The notes beneath the pieces were generated by a model. That model saw nothing but the letters and a program-made list of their open reading frames with translations. It ran no database searches and was not told the DNA's origin. The position numbers were made by a program, and so were the translations under genes. Below, piece after piece: positions 15,147-26,250 of a stretch of 64,000 nucleotides of DNA. This DNA comes from Ulva prolifera (Eukaryota > Chlorophyta > Ulvophyceae > Ulvales > Ulvaceae), in contig CM041196.1 in the NCBI GenBank assembly GCA_023078555.1, positions 4,785,658-4,849,657 of the forward strand, in the 5' to 3' direction. How positions within the stretch are numbered: the first letter of the stretch is position 1; every line of letters begins with the position of its first letter.

Positions 15147-15792
15147 CTACGTCGAGCGCAGCTTCTGCATCTCTTGCCCATCCCCCGCATCCTCGTCGTA
15201 GCGGGTGCCGTCCCCCGCGACGCCCATGTAGCGCCGGCTGCGCCAGCAGAAGGTGCACGCCCATGTCAGCGCGCGGCCCCACGATGCGAGGCCGCCCCGC
15301 GACACAAACTTGAGGCCCTCATCGAGCAGCACCACCGGCGTGGAGAGCAGCAGCACGGCCCGCCACTCCGGCCACGACAGCGCCGTGACACCAAACACGA
15401 GCTGCAGCCCGGGGATGTGCCTGCACGGCACCACCAGCGAGTTGTTATAGAGTCCATGAACGAGCCTAGTGGGGGGGGCCTGTCAAAAGGACGAAGACTG
15501 AACCCCGTATGCTTCAGACGGCCATGCAAATGCACGATCCCATCAACGGAGGCACCGCACCTCACTGCACCCTCATTCAATCAAACATTAACACATGCAT
15601 GAGCATCCAGGAGCGCACAAGATGGCCATGTGGAGCGCCATCGACACCGCGATCGCGGCGACGAGCCACCAGTTGCGCCACGGCGGCACGACCAGCAGCG
15701 AGCCGTTCTCCGAGATCGCGCCAGCGCGCACATGCGGAGGTCGTTGCACACCGAGAACTCATGCTGCCGCGCCATGCGCCGCGTGCCGAGCG
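15147..15792 (-). pseudogene. Ca2+-ATPase remnant, copy 1, with collapsed exons
   Basis: Last exon complete at 15,147-15,420 (LQLVFGVTALSWPEWRAVLL ... LLDEGLKFVSRGG, stop). The next exon is present only as 15,619-15,718 ([14 protein letters not shown] segment). From 15,719 the sequence jumps through three short pieces identical or near-identical to parts of upstream exons of the intact copy: 15,721-15,740 equals 62,672-62,691; 15,749-15,760 equals 62,793-62,804; 15,761-15,792 equals 63,289-63,320. They are in the same order as in the intact gene. It then joins an SDR exon at about 15,793. No catalytic core remains, so this is a decayed fragment. Confidence 0.85.
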
Positions 15793-18700
15793 ACCGCGTT
15801 GACGCGGATCCCGCACCCAACGCAAGGCTCCGAGTCAGCTGGTTCAGCGCCGCTGCATGCATCCCGCTGGGCTGGCAGAGGCTGTTGAACAGTGCGCTTC
15901 CCTGGTGCCTCGGTGCACATCAGATTCTACGCAACCCGCCGTGAGTATCATTTCTTGTGGTTGACGATTCCGTTGTTTCTGCGCTTGCCCCATGAGACGC
16001 CCCGTGTGGTTTCTCCGCCGATGCATGTAGGCCTGGGAGGTTAACATCGTTGAAAGCGTGGATGTGGACTATGCGCGAAGGGCATACCTTTCGTCATGCC
16101 GTAGACGCACCCGCTCCACAGGGCCAGCGGGCCGCCGGCCACGGAGGAGTTGAAGATGATCGATGGTGAGCTGGAGCTGGCAGAGGTGCGGCGCGGAGCG
16201 CACTTTGGTTGCCATCATCACGTCAAAGTCCTTTGCGCTCGCATCCTCAGCCTGGCGGCGGCGGTTCGTGCCGACATTGTTGACGAGAACATCCAGCTGC
16301 CCCGGAATCATGGATATTGTTGAGCCCGTTTGCAACTGAGGTGAAGTAAACGTAAATGACTGGTGCAGGAGCTCCCAGGAGATACGGGATCAATGCCAGC
16401 TGCGTGAGTGTTGGAATTTCAAGCGAAGTTCGATTGGTTGTGCCCACACCTTCCATGTACGGACAGCTGATGACGTCCCGGCATATCATAGAACGTCAAG
16501 GACACGGCATGCCACTAGCGTGAGTTCAGGCCTTGCGCATGCGACGACAAACACTCATGATCTACTAGCTCAGCGACACACACATTGCCTGCCATGTCGA
16601 AGCTGCATTTGGCAAGCGTCGTGAGCAGGTGACTGTGCCAGCTGGCCAGCAGCAGGCTTGCTGATGAGAGTGGTATGGCATTCGGTGCCAGCAGATGTTA
16701 CTTCTGGTGCTCAGAAGTGGTCTGTGTTACAAGGATGAAGGTGGCAGGGGTCTGTGACACACCTCTGAAGAAGGCAAGAGCTTGACTGACCAGATGCCCA
16801 GCTGCGCCTGTGTCAGTGAAATCAGCCCGGGAGCCTTCCACTGGTAGACCTCTGGCATTCAGAGGCTGCAGCACAGTGTCTAGCTCCGCCTCGTCTCTCG
16901 AGCATGTAAACACTCGAGCTCCTACCAGGGGGGTCGGCACTCAGGCCTCATGCACGTCCAATTGAACCGCGAGCAGCTCAGAACGCTTGAGACATCGCTG
17001 GGAACGTCTATAGACTCACAATAACCTTCTGAATGCTGCTGTATCTTTTGTTAAACTCGCTGGGCGAAATGGACCTTTGGCCCGAAATCCGTGTGCATGG
17101 CTGGGCGAAAAGCCCCATTGTGCCCAGCGAGCGCGAGAACGCGCCCAGCGGGACCGGAAGCATGCCCAATGGCCTCAGAACACCCTTATATGCCTGTAAT
17201 GCATCCTGATGCGTTATAAATGGTCTATGTGTTGCTGCGGGCGGTACTAGTACATGCTTTGCCATGTTTGCTTCCCTTGGACACCATCGACCGCGTCGTT
17301 AGGAGCTATTACGCACAGAATAATTACCGGAGATAGTTGACATGGCTTTCCGGGTCTGGCGAGACTGTTGCTTGCCCGATGTGGCTGGGGGGCAGCTTGG
17401 CTGCTGCAATTTGTACTCCACAGCGCTGGGCGTTGTCAACAGTTGATCACAACAGAGCCAAGCACAGGTTCTACAGCACATCAGATTGCCATGTCCTGAT
17501 AGCATGTGTGATGCTTGTCCTTCCATCCAGCGTATTTGTGATGACCTGGTTGCGTACATGTGTGACTCTGTACCACTGGAAATCAGTGTATCGCCTTCGT
17601 CAACAGATCAGGCATCAGGACCAGATCAGGACCATGGCAGAGTCTTAAGGACCATGGCAGACTATCTCTGGTAACACTGTGCGTGGATCTACTGCATGAT
17701 GGTGTGGATTCAGGCGAACAATGACGTGCCTACGCAAGCCTTCCATTCTGTAGAATGGTGTTTGCTTGCAGACCATGCTGATGATAGGCATGTAAATTTC
17801 AAATTTGTATTCTGATCGCTTTTGAAGAACATGTCTGGTCGGTGGTGCTGCTGTCCCTTCGATCTTAAGGTGCAAAGGTGCACTGCTATGCAGTGTAGCA
17901 TGCCACACTGACTGACCCGAAGGTTCACTCAGTACCGTATGGGCAGGCACCAAAGCGTGGGTAGTCTCACAACAATGCCATCTTCAGATGAAGTTCACAA
18001 CACTGGAGCTGCTGCGATGTTTTGAGTATCTCTGCAAGGAGCACGTCGCCCACCTGCTCTTTGATCACCACACAAGACAGCTGCATATGTGCCAATAGTC
18101 CGGTAAGCTAGTCGAAATCATGGTAATCGATGGGATGTTTCCCGGTAGTATGGACGCCCGCCATGACGCTGGTCGGACGCGAACACCGCACGGTGACACA
18201 AGTCGAGGTGGCCATATGAACATCAGGGCAACATATTATGGTGTTTTTCGAGTGCTCTCTGCCCACTGAGCACGATGGGCATACGCTGGGCACCGTTTGA
18301 GGCCATCTGAGGCGTCGCTGGGCAAAACGGGCTTTTTGGTACAAAAATCCCGGTTTCGCTGGGCGTTTTCACCTGTTTCGCCCACACTACATACAATCAA
18401 TTCAGAAGGTTATTGCGAGTCTATAGGACTTTTCCTTTTGTTCTGGAGCGCTCTGAGGTGCTCGCGGTTCAATTGGACGTGCATGAGGCCTGAGTGCCGA
18501 CCCCCCTCTCCTACCGCAGCAAATTCCTTGACAGTAGCTTTGCCAATACCTGCAGAGGTGCAACGCCATGAGTCACCTGATCAGCATGAATCTTCAAAGA
18601 GGCCTCTTACAGCGAGGTTCGTGGCTCTGCGTTCGAGAAATTGAACGGCCCGGTGCGCGGCATTTACCACTGCTCGACACGCCGGTTGCACCTTCAACGT

Positions 18701-18971
18701 AATGAAAGCCAACTAGGTCGAGACATGCGAATGATGCCACCTGATATTCCTCTTCAAGTCTTGAACGTTTAGGCAAGCACAGCGCGCGTGCCAAGTGATT
18801 GCCGACGAAAACGTGATCAAGCCCGACTCTGCTGTTCCCGTAGACACTGTGCACTGACATGCTTAGCTATGGCAGCGATGCTATCGTCATCATGAACACA
18901 ACTTTCGAGCCTCCAGTGACCAGAACACATTTTGTATCCAGTCCGAACCGTTCAAATGTGCGGTCAGTCAT
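15793..18971 (-). pseudogene. SDR paralogue D1, multiply disrupted
   Basis: Exon order on the minus strand: exon 1 at 18,902-18,971 (start MTDRTFERFG, then VLVTGGSK), exon 2 split into 18,508-18,549 and 16,763-16,926, exon 3 at about 16,088-16,302, exon 4 remnant at 15,793-15,852. Damage seen: the exon 1 donor reads AAAG|TT instead of GT; a 1,581-bp hAT-like element sits in exon 2; the exon 3 acceptor is GG instead of AG; and exon 3 has a 23-bp net deletion that shifts the frame after LCQL. Exon 5 is not found. Closest to the B type. The exon 3 deletion is shared with D2, so the D lineage was already broken before the copies separated. Confidence 0.85.
16927..18507. mobile_element. hAT-like non-autonomous element 2 (1,581 bp)
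   Basis: Termini are perfect inverted repeats starting AGGGGGGTCGGCACTCAGG. Near-identity runs for about 50 bp, and a second matching block (ATAGACTC.CAATAACCTTC) lies further in. Flanked by the 8-bp direct duplication CTCCTACC (16,919-16,926 and 18,508-18,515). The paralogue D2 near 49,430 has a single CTCCTACC, the empty site. An 8-bp duplication is typical of hAT elements. Subterminal regions repeat GCTGGGC/GCCCAGC motifs. No transposase ORF is seen inside. It interrupts exon 2 of SDR-D1. Confidence 0.85.
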
Positions 18972-19911
18972 CGTACCGCGCTTCAGTTCAGATGAGACTC
19001 ATTCCACACATGCTGCTCTGTGACTCTTCAGCAGTGCGGTGCTCGACCTTGCCTTGGAAGCCTTGACATTATTAATGACAGAAGGTACACATGGAGGCGG
19101 GGTTTGGTCTCGAATGCGCTGCTTCCGCTTCTGACGTTCCTCTCTCCGCGCCACATGCAGGCGCTCGCTCAATGCTTTCGGACACTGAAACAAACATCAA
19201 AACGTCTATGCCACATGTACATGCTCGACGGCTGTGTATCAGCGTCATTCTTTCGGTGATGTAGGGGATCCTCTCTTCCAGGCAGCTGCTTTGAGCCAGG
19301 AGTGACTCCATGTTCAGAAGCCAGCTCTGCTGTCATGCTTGGCGTAGCATCGTACACACATGTGATACAAAGACAAAGCAAGCGAGGCACGTACCACCGC
19401 AGGCAACAAGCAGGGGAATCTCATACCCACACTACCGGCAACACGCAGCACAGACCAACACACCCATGCAACCGAACACATCAGCACTCACCGAGGCCAC
19501 TGCATACATGTGTGGGATGCATCTCCCGTTGCTCGCCGTTGGTTTCCGGTGTGAGTACTTTGCTGGCCGCCGCGCCGCCTGTTCCGCGTGATCCAGCGCC
19601 CGGGCACGTCCCCAGGGTGCCGTGGCTTGGGCGTGCATTGGCCTAGGCAGGCGGCTGGATGTAGGCGCTGCCGTGGTGCCCTACCGCTCGGGGCTGACCT
19701 GATCGGACGCGGGGATTGAGGTGGGGACGGCTGCGGAAGGAGGGGCGGGTTGGGGTCTGGGGGCTTGGGTCGGCAACGGCAACGGCAATCACCGGTCAGA
19801 TCTTGTGCCGGGAGCCCTGCTGTGGAGACCATCGGGAAGCAGCGCGGCGAGGCAGTGTCCAACATGTGTATGGCGGGCAGTGTTCAACATGTGTATCGCC
19901 GCTCAGCCCAG
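18972..19911. other. Cassette 3' flank; no gene
   Basis: 18,972-19,610 matches 49,889-50,560 (same order, several percent divergence), then homology stops. No ORF with coding character; 19,610-19,911 is unique and contains nothing recognised. Confidence 0.6.
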
Positions 19912-20828
19912 ATAGCGTACGTCGGCCGCCTCACACACCAGAAGGGCGTGGACGTGCTGCTCAAGGCGCTGCACAGCTGCGTCGGGCCGGAGGAGCTCGC
20001 GCGGGAGACCCTCGTGCGCAACCTCGGGCCGCAGGTGTTGTGGTGCAGGGTTTGCACGCTGTGCTGTGCTCTGCATCTCTGCATGTGACCCCTGAGCTGC
20101 GATTCCTGCCGCGGGCGCTGCCGCGGCGCGCGGCGGCCGTCGTGCGCTTCGACGAGCGCCTCGCGCAACGCCTCGTGGCCGCCGCCGACATCCTGGTTGT
20201 GCCGTCGCGCTTCGAGCCGTGCGGCCTCGTCGCACTGGCCGCGCTGCGCTACGGCGCGGTGCCGGTCGTCACGTCGACCGGGGGCCTCCGGGACATTGTC
20301 GCCGGGCGCTTCCTTCTGTCCGGCACTAGCCGTGGCCAGGTACGGCCGCTGTGCTGCGCCATACTGTGTGCTGGTCGTGGGTCAATCGTGACTTGATCCG
20401 CATGCGATTGGTGTTGCAAGGAGATAAATGGCAAGGCGGGCAGCTCCGGGAAAGCAGCAGTCCGCATGTGATTGGTGTACCTTGAGAATGGTGGCAAACT
20501 CATGCATGCGATAATGCCTCAGCGCGGCTGCTCAACTTGTGTCGATGTGAGGGTTGGGTCTGTCCAGGGGCCCCTGGGTGCGCCGCTGCCGGTGCCGGTG
20601 GACAAGCCCGCTGCGCGTGCCTTTGGCTACGAGGCCGGCCGCATCAGCATCGGCGGCGGCGACGCGAGCGAGGCGGCCGCGAGCGTGATGCGCCTGCGCC
20701 GCGCCCTCGACCGCGCGATCGCCGAGGTCGGCACCGCGCGGTTCCGCCGCATGCAGCAGGCGGGCATGCGCGCCGACGTCGGCCCGATGTCAAGAATTCC
20801 AAAATGGCTCGGCGAGCATGGCAGATAG
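19912..20828 (+). CDS. GT5 starch/glycogen synthase, C-terminal lobe exons (partial)
   Basis: Three phase-0 exons with AG/GT borders: 19,912-20,034 ([20 protein letters not shown]), 20,097-20,339 ([12 protein letters not shown], then [14 protein letters not shown], then [12 protein letters not shown]) and 20,568-20,828 (helical end [14 protein letters not shown]). The motifs [16 protein letters not shown] and TGGL are the conserved ADP-glucose-binding half of GT5 synthases, which elongate alpha-1,4-glucan in the plastid of green algae. Missing: the whole N-terminal lobe (KxGGL), any transit peptide, and the usual segment between the first and second exon. After ADVG the normal ending is replaced by a short unrelated tail and stop. 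Most likely a truncated gene copy. The upstream 300 bp shows no further exon. Confidence 0.65.
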
Positions 20829-22410
20829 ATCGCATGTTTCGAATTCCCGCCAGACAGCTCTCCAACGCCACAATCAACAATCCACACGGAATCAACAGCC
20901 ACCCAGGCGCCACATGCTGTGGGCCAGGCGCCGCATGCTGTGTGCATGCATTGATGTCCTTCTTTTGTGCACGCATGCTGCGCACGTCACTTCCCAAACC
21001 TTGTTGTCGGCGGCTGTTGGTGGTGTTGCTATGCCCTGGGTGAACGTGCGTCTGGCTCTGCAGCTGGCAGTGCTGCAGCATGCTTGGGACGTTTCAATAT
21101 CTTGGTGTAGCACACGAATGGAACCGCGGAGCATGCAGCAGACTTCCACCTGCAAACAAATGTCCTGAGCTCCAGCCATTGCATGGCACAACGCCAGCGC
21201 AGCCTGCCGCGATCGCTCAACAGTGCACAGCTTCCTGTCAGCGCGATGCATGCACTGTGGCGCTACTTCACACCGCGTCAGTTGGTAACTTACGCGGCGT
21301 AACCCGTCTTAAGGGCGCAAGCGTACTTGGCTGTTGCCGTCGGCTTCGACGCCGTCCCTGCTGCATCATAAATGTGGCTGTGCCGTGTTCACCAGCTACA
21401 TGTGCATAAACTTCTTATTCGCTCCTTCACGCAGCGGCGCTCTAGAGCGCTCGACTGACATCGTCGAGGAAAGTGGCACGCAGATGGCTGTGGCTCTGGG
21501 CCGATGGGATGATCTCTCGCACTGAGTGAGCTTTGTGCCTTCAAAAGTGACCCAGGTACGATTTCTGAACTTGCCTGGCGACCGCGGGACTCGCTCCCGG
21601 TATATGTGGTATGCATATGCTGTCGCTGTGTCTGCAGCTGTGCACGCGGCAGCCCTGCATAAAGCGTGACAGCTCTAAAACAGACCCATAGCAATGGCTC
21701 CTCTTGTTCTTAGGTTGTATGCTGAGCTGCTAAACTCCTGTCGGAGGTTTCACGCGCGCAAAGCCTCGTTGCTGATACGCCCCCAGTCCCGTCATCGTGC
21801 AGCACTATTAAGTTGCGTAGACATCGAGCCCTGATGTGTATGGGTCCGCGGTATTTGGTCCAGCGTTCCTTGGACTCTGGCTTGTCAAGAACGATGTGCA
21901 GCCTGTGCCATACTGGAAAGTTTGCAAAGCTGGGCAGAAACAGACTATCGAACGCTGTTCTGTCGATTGCTATGCGGAGCCAAAGCAGATCCAAACGGCC
22001 AGCGTCGGGTGTAGCGCGGGACAGGCACACTTCTCACGGGGCCCCGCTTATGACACTTCTCACTTTTGCCCTTGTAACACTTCTCACGGGAACACTCATC
22101 TTAGCTGCCTTTCTTGTATATTTATGTATACCTTCATTCGCGCACGGGCTTCTGCTACATTTCCCTGGCTTTCCAGAGACCGATCGCGAATCCAGGTCGA
22201 CAGATTCGGTTCAAACGAAAACTTGATTCACAGGACATAGACAGCGCCTTGACGGGATCATCAGCAAGTTCAGCTGCCTTGTGAGGGAAGCTTTCACGTC
22301 GTGCACGAGCGTGTCGAGCCAACTACGCATGGCACACGCTCCACTCGTGACCACCTCTGCTTCTCCTACACTGCTTTCCACATGCCAAATATAGTTTTGA
22401 ATCCGCATCG
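20829..22410. other. Gene-free interval
   Basis: No gene supported. 21,020-21,560 resembles 26,110-26,600 in short blocks (for example GCGATGCATGCA), consistent with an old dispersed repeat. Short direct repeats ACACTTCTCACGGG occur near 22,028-22,092. Confidence 0.5.
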
Positions 22411-22811
22411 ACCCTATTTTTAGCCTTGTCTGCCGACATCACAACCAATCATGTCCGCATCATACACCTGCGATCTGCACCTTGCAATGTTGCTGTTCAG
22501 CAGTGAGAACCCCTAGCAGTGAGTCAGCACCCCCGCTGAGCTGGGTTGGGTCGCCCCCGATCTCCCGATGTCGGGATTTTGCAAATCGGGCCCGATAAAT
22601 CGGGATTTATTTCGACAAATCCGGATAAGAAAATCGATTTTTGGGGGATGTGGCCAGCTTGGTGCATATGAGTGGTATGAAGCAGTAGGATACCACAGGA
22701 AACATACAAACCGGACCACGATGCTTCAATACAATGCAGCAATTACAATATTGCATTCATGATGTATTGCTCATGCAGATGTAGTTGATTTGTGACTGGC
22801 TGTTCGGGTCA

Positions 22812-22857
22812 GTCCATCCATCTGAGTATATTGATCAATATACTCAGATGGATGGAC
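22812..22857. repeat. 46-bp perfect palindrome
   Basis: Every base from 22,812 to 22,857 pairs with its mirror position, with the centre in TTGATCAA and no spacer. The flanking bases (22,811/22,858) do not pair. It lies inside hAT-like element 1, at the 3' end of its transposase remnant. Confidence 0.97.
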
Positions 22858-23288
22858 ACTCCACAATGCAGTCCACAGGAAACCGAGCCAGTTGATTGCT
22901 TCCTGATATCCATGTATGTTTGGTCCAGAATTTTGGTGCTGATTGTCTTGCGAGTTGGTACACGGAATCCAGGTCCAGCTCTGATCACACTGGCAATGGC
23001 ATCTTGAAATTCTGGATTGTCAATTAAATTAAAAGAAACTCCAGAGGAAAACAACCATCTACCAACTGCTGCCCTTGCTTGATCATGTGAAGCCTTGTGG
23101 AAGGCTGATGACACAGTCGCTTGCTGCAGCTGCAGCTCTGATCCAACACATCCGCTTTGAAAGCTTGCCCTGATATCTAGCGGTAATTTTGGACAGGAAT
23201 TTCCTTTCTTCGGTTGCACGCCAGCCAAGTGAGCCTTGCACTCGTCCGCGCCAGCTCGTTGACGAGACCACGAGCAATACTTACACAC
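22858..23288 (-). pseudogene. hAT transposase remnant (DUF659-like region)
   Basis: Minus-strand ORF with an N-terminal CKYC...C.AHL zinc-finger-like pattern, then AVGRWLFSSGVSFNLI, NPEFQDAIASVI and RVPTRKTISTKILDQTY. The series 'FF..G.pFn.i..p.F...i......y..Psr.tl...lLd..y' is what I know from the DUF659 region of hAT transposases. The catalytic DDE and C-terminal dimerisation parts are missing; the frame ends at the palindrome. The element is therefore non-autonomous, an internal deletion derivative of a longer relative. Confidence 0.6.
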
Positions 23289-25326
23289 GACGCTATACTT
23301 CGAGATGTCTGCGCTGACACGCTCTACAGGATCAAAATGCGCCTTCCAATCTTGCGAATGCTGCGGCGCTTAGCGCCCGTGCTTGTGTACCGGTTCATTG
23401 TAAGCTTAGGTAGCGAAAGAATTGTCCACAGAACGAATTTGGCTACACGGAAACTTGCCACAATCCGCAAACATGATTATCTATCATATCACACCTTCAA
23501 AACTGTCATCGGAGTTCATTTTAGCTCGCAGCCAACCAGATCGGGGGATTAATCGGGATTTTTCAAATCGGGCCCGATAAATCGGGAAATTTTCCCCATC
23601 GGGCCCGATGACCCAACCCAGCCGCTGAGTGTGTCCCCTTCAGTCACAACGGAGCCCCAGGATGTGGATGTGTCGCGATTGCTACAGCATCTGCATGTCA
23701 TTCAGGGTGCTAGGGCGCCTGCCTGTTCGATTCATGCATGTTCGCTGCTGTCCGGTCCATGCATGTTCGCTCTGGCCCGGTCGACGTGTGCCTGTCACGT
23801 CCGCGCTGCAGTATTCCTCTTGCAGTGCCGACGGCGCTGTCGATGTATCGGTGATGCAGCGCGCCACCCCGAGACGTTCAAGAATGCATCACGACAGAGG
23901 GCACGTCCCTACACTGCCACACAGTGTCACTCGAGAGTGTGATGCTGCAGGACTGCGGCTGCTTGGCTAGGCCATCTCAGAGCCCACCGGGGCCTGCCTC
24001 TGTTCCTTGACTGTGCCGACCCTTTCCGAACCGCCCCTCCCGTTTTCGCGCCACACCGAGACAACAGCGCTTCAACCCGTGCTTCGGCCACGTTTTTGGT
24101 CAGTTGGAAGACGCCAATTTCCACTGGCAGGTGTGTAATGCTACATGCACATGTGTTCGCAAAACGACATAGTGTGTGGTATGTACCCGTAAACATGCCA
24201 CTTGATGACTGTGAATGCCGCAGGAATGAGATTGCAGTTGTGGCGCCAGCCAATGCAGCTGTGCCATGGCGCCAGGGGCTCGCTGCAGCGTGCAATCCAT
24301 CTTGCAATTGGGATCTAGAACTGCATCCGTCATGTTGCATTGAGATGCCAAATGTGGCGGAAAACCGCATTGCCAGATTCGATTCTTCTGTGCAACGGCG
24401 GCCGGGGTGCCCCTGACCGCCGCAGCGTGTGCAGGCCCTCTCAAGCCCAACTCGCACTTGGTCCTGCATCTGCAGCTACTGCCTCCAGAGCCCGCCAGTG
24501 CCAGCCTCTGTCCCTTGACTGCGGTGAGCTAATCTGAACCCCCCCCTCATGCCACACTGAGACAACAGCGCTTTGGGACGTGTTTCGGCCACAACTTTGG
24601 TCAACCGGAAGACGTCGATTGTCAGGTGTGCATGCATCTGCACGTGTGTCTGCAAAGCGGCATAGTGTATTTGCTAACATGCTACGCCATGACTTTGAAT
24701 TGCGCAGGAATGAGTCGTTGCAGTGCTGCTGCCATCCATTGGAGACGTGCCGCCAGCCATTGGAGATATGCCACGGTGTCAGGGGCTCGCTACAGCGTGC
24801 AATCCATCTTGCAATTGGGATATGCATCCGCCATGATATTGTGAGATGCGAGATGTGGTGGCGAAGCACGGTGCCACAAGTGTTGGTTTTGCAGACACTG
24901 TGACGCAGGTCTGTGCCACAGCGCCGGGGGTGCCGCTGACTGCCGCAGCCTGTGCAGGCCCTCTCAAACCCCAATTGCACGTAAGTAATCGGTCTTGCAT
25001 CTGCCGCTACTAGCGTAGTACCGCCTCAAGAGGCGCCCCACGCCAAGCTCTCCCGCCCCCACCCACACCCGCATTCCCTAGAGCGAGCCACACCCCAACT
25101 GCACACTGAGCTGGGCTCCCCCCCCCCCCCGGCACCGCTGCGCGAGTTCTGGATACTGCCGCGCTCGACCAAGGCCCCAGCGTGAGGTGTGTTCTCCACG
25201 CATGCGTGCACGGTGGACTGCCGCAGCGGGACTAGGCTCAGCTGCAGGGTGGCATCACACCACGGGAACGTGCAGCCATCTGGTCCTCATGCATGGCTCT
25301 GCACATGGCAGGGCAGGCTATGTGTA

Positions 25327-25587
25327 AAAGTAAAGTAAATATAAATTTACTGAGCTGTATCCTATTGGACATTGACAACTCCGAGTTAACGGGACCACAT
25401 ATGCCGAAGGGGTAAACCACCTGGAAACCCCCCTCAGACGACCATACGCAACTCACAGGGCCTCCTCCTGTGCTTAGCAAGGTGGTCACGTACGGCCGTT
25501 TCGTCTCGCCAAAGCGCACGCAGAATCGAACCCACGACCTCCTGAAACGCAGGGGGTAGCTTTTAATCCGTCCTCAACCCATTGGAC
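25327..25587 (-). mobile_element. tRNA-derived SINE, near full length (261 bp)
   Basis: Read on the minus strand it starts GTCCAATGGGTTGAGGAC (A-box-like) and continues to GGTTCGATTC (B box), then a tRNA-unrelated body, ending in a TTTAC/TTTA repeat. Flanked by the 6-bp repeat TGTGTA (25,321-25,326 and 25,588-25,593). The related family-R copy near 31,990 lacks it. The plus-strand copy at 10,293 matches over the body. It does not fold as a functional tRNA here, so I call it a SINE, not a tRNA gene. Confidence 0.8.
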
Positions 25588-25818
25588 TGTGTATATTGTG
25601 GCAGCACTAACTGCAGCGATGGCAGCACTAACTTACGACTAGCTACGAGAACCCTGCCTCGCATGCATTCGCGTTGAGTTCGTGCTGCAGTTTGCAAAAT
25701 GCGTGACACAATCGCATCATGGCGCGACCTGCGGTGGATCCACGGTATAGTACAGGATAGTGAAGTCGTAGAGTGTCGCGCAGTACAATGGGATCTGTAA
25801 CTTGACATCAGCTAGTAG

Positions 25819-26133
25819 GTGGCTGACAGATCCATGTTGCAGCTATTGCACTATAGTATACGCCACGGAATCTCAGAGCTGTCTCAACAAACCCAGCAGG
25901 TGTGCACTGACATCATGATTGACAATGGCACACGGTGGAACACCATGCATGCATCAATGCAGCTCATACGGAAGCACATTCCGGAATTCCGCAGGCTTTG
26001 TAGACACCTGCCAACCAAGCTGATGAGGCCAGGCTACTTCAAGTTCGGCGCGCCACGTCACACCTGCCTTGAAGTCCTCTTGAGACATTGCATTGCAGAG
26101 ATACAACACAGCATGCAGGAATCCCCCAGCTGA
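25819..26133 (+). pseudogene. hAT transposase catalytic-region scrap
   Basis: 104-codon ORF with VCTDIMIDNGTRWNTMHASM followed by a helical stretch. The TRWN(S/T) motif, followed about four residues on by a helix, is typical of hAT transposases. No neighbouring exon could be joined, so it is a decayed fragment. It is outside hAT-like element 1 and belongs to family R copy 1. Confidence 0.4.
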
Positions 26134-26250
26134 GCACAGATTCTTGTCGGTGCGATGCATGCATTGTGCCGCCAACTCACACCGCGTGGTGCGCAAATCG
26201 CGCGCAATCAGCGTTGCAATCGGCTCTTGCCCGACGTTGCCGGCGTCCAC

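Larger units (their letters stand above)
22541..23621. mobile_element. hAT-like element 1 (1,081 bp)
   Basis: Ends are 12-bp perfect inverted repeats CTGGGTTGGGTC, flanked by the 8-bp duplication CCGCTGAG (22,533-22,540 and 23,622-23,629). The related sequence near 30,842 has one CCGCTGAG and no insert, confirming both borders. Subterminal regions carry several ATCGGG/CCCGAT motifs, including ATCGGGCCCGAT on both sides. It contains a transposase remnant on the minus strand and a 46-bp perfect palindrome. An 8-bp duplication, short inverted ends and the ORF support the hAT superfamily. Confidence 0.9.
22411..26250. repeat. Dispersed repeat family R, copy 1 (interrupted)
   Basis: 22,411-22,540 plus 23,630-24,500 align almost base for base with 30,728-31,680. 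24,960-25,326 and 25,594-25,830 align with 31,630-32,060 and 32,390-32,520. An internal block recurs at about 24,560-25,000. It is interrupted by a hAT-like element (22,541-23,621) and a SINE (25,327-25,587), both absent from the second copy. Shared landmarks include GCGCAGGAATGAG, CAGTTGTGGCGCCAGCCAAT and CTGACCGCCGCAGCGTG. Frames are open in places, but I recognise no protein except hAT-like remains at 25,819. Confidence 0.7.
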
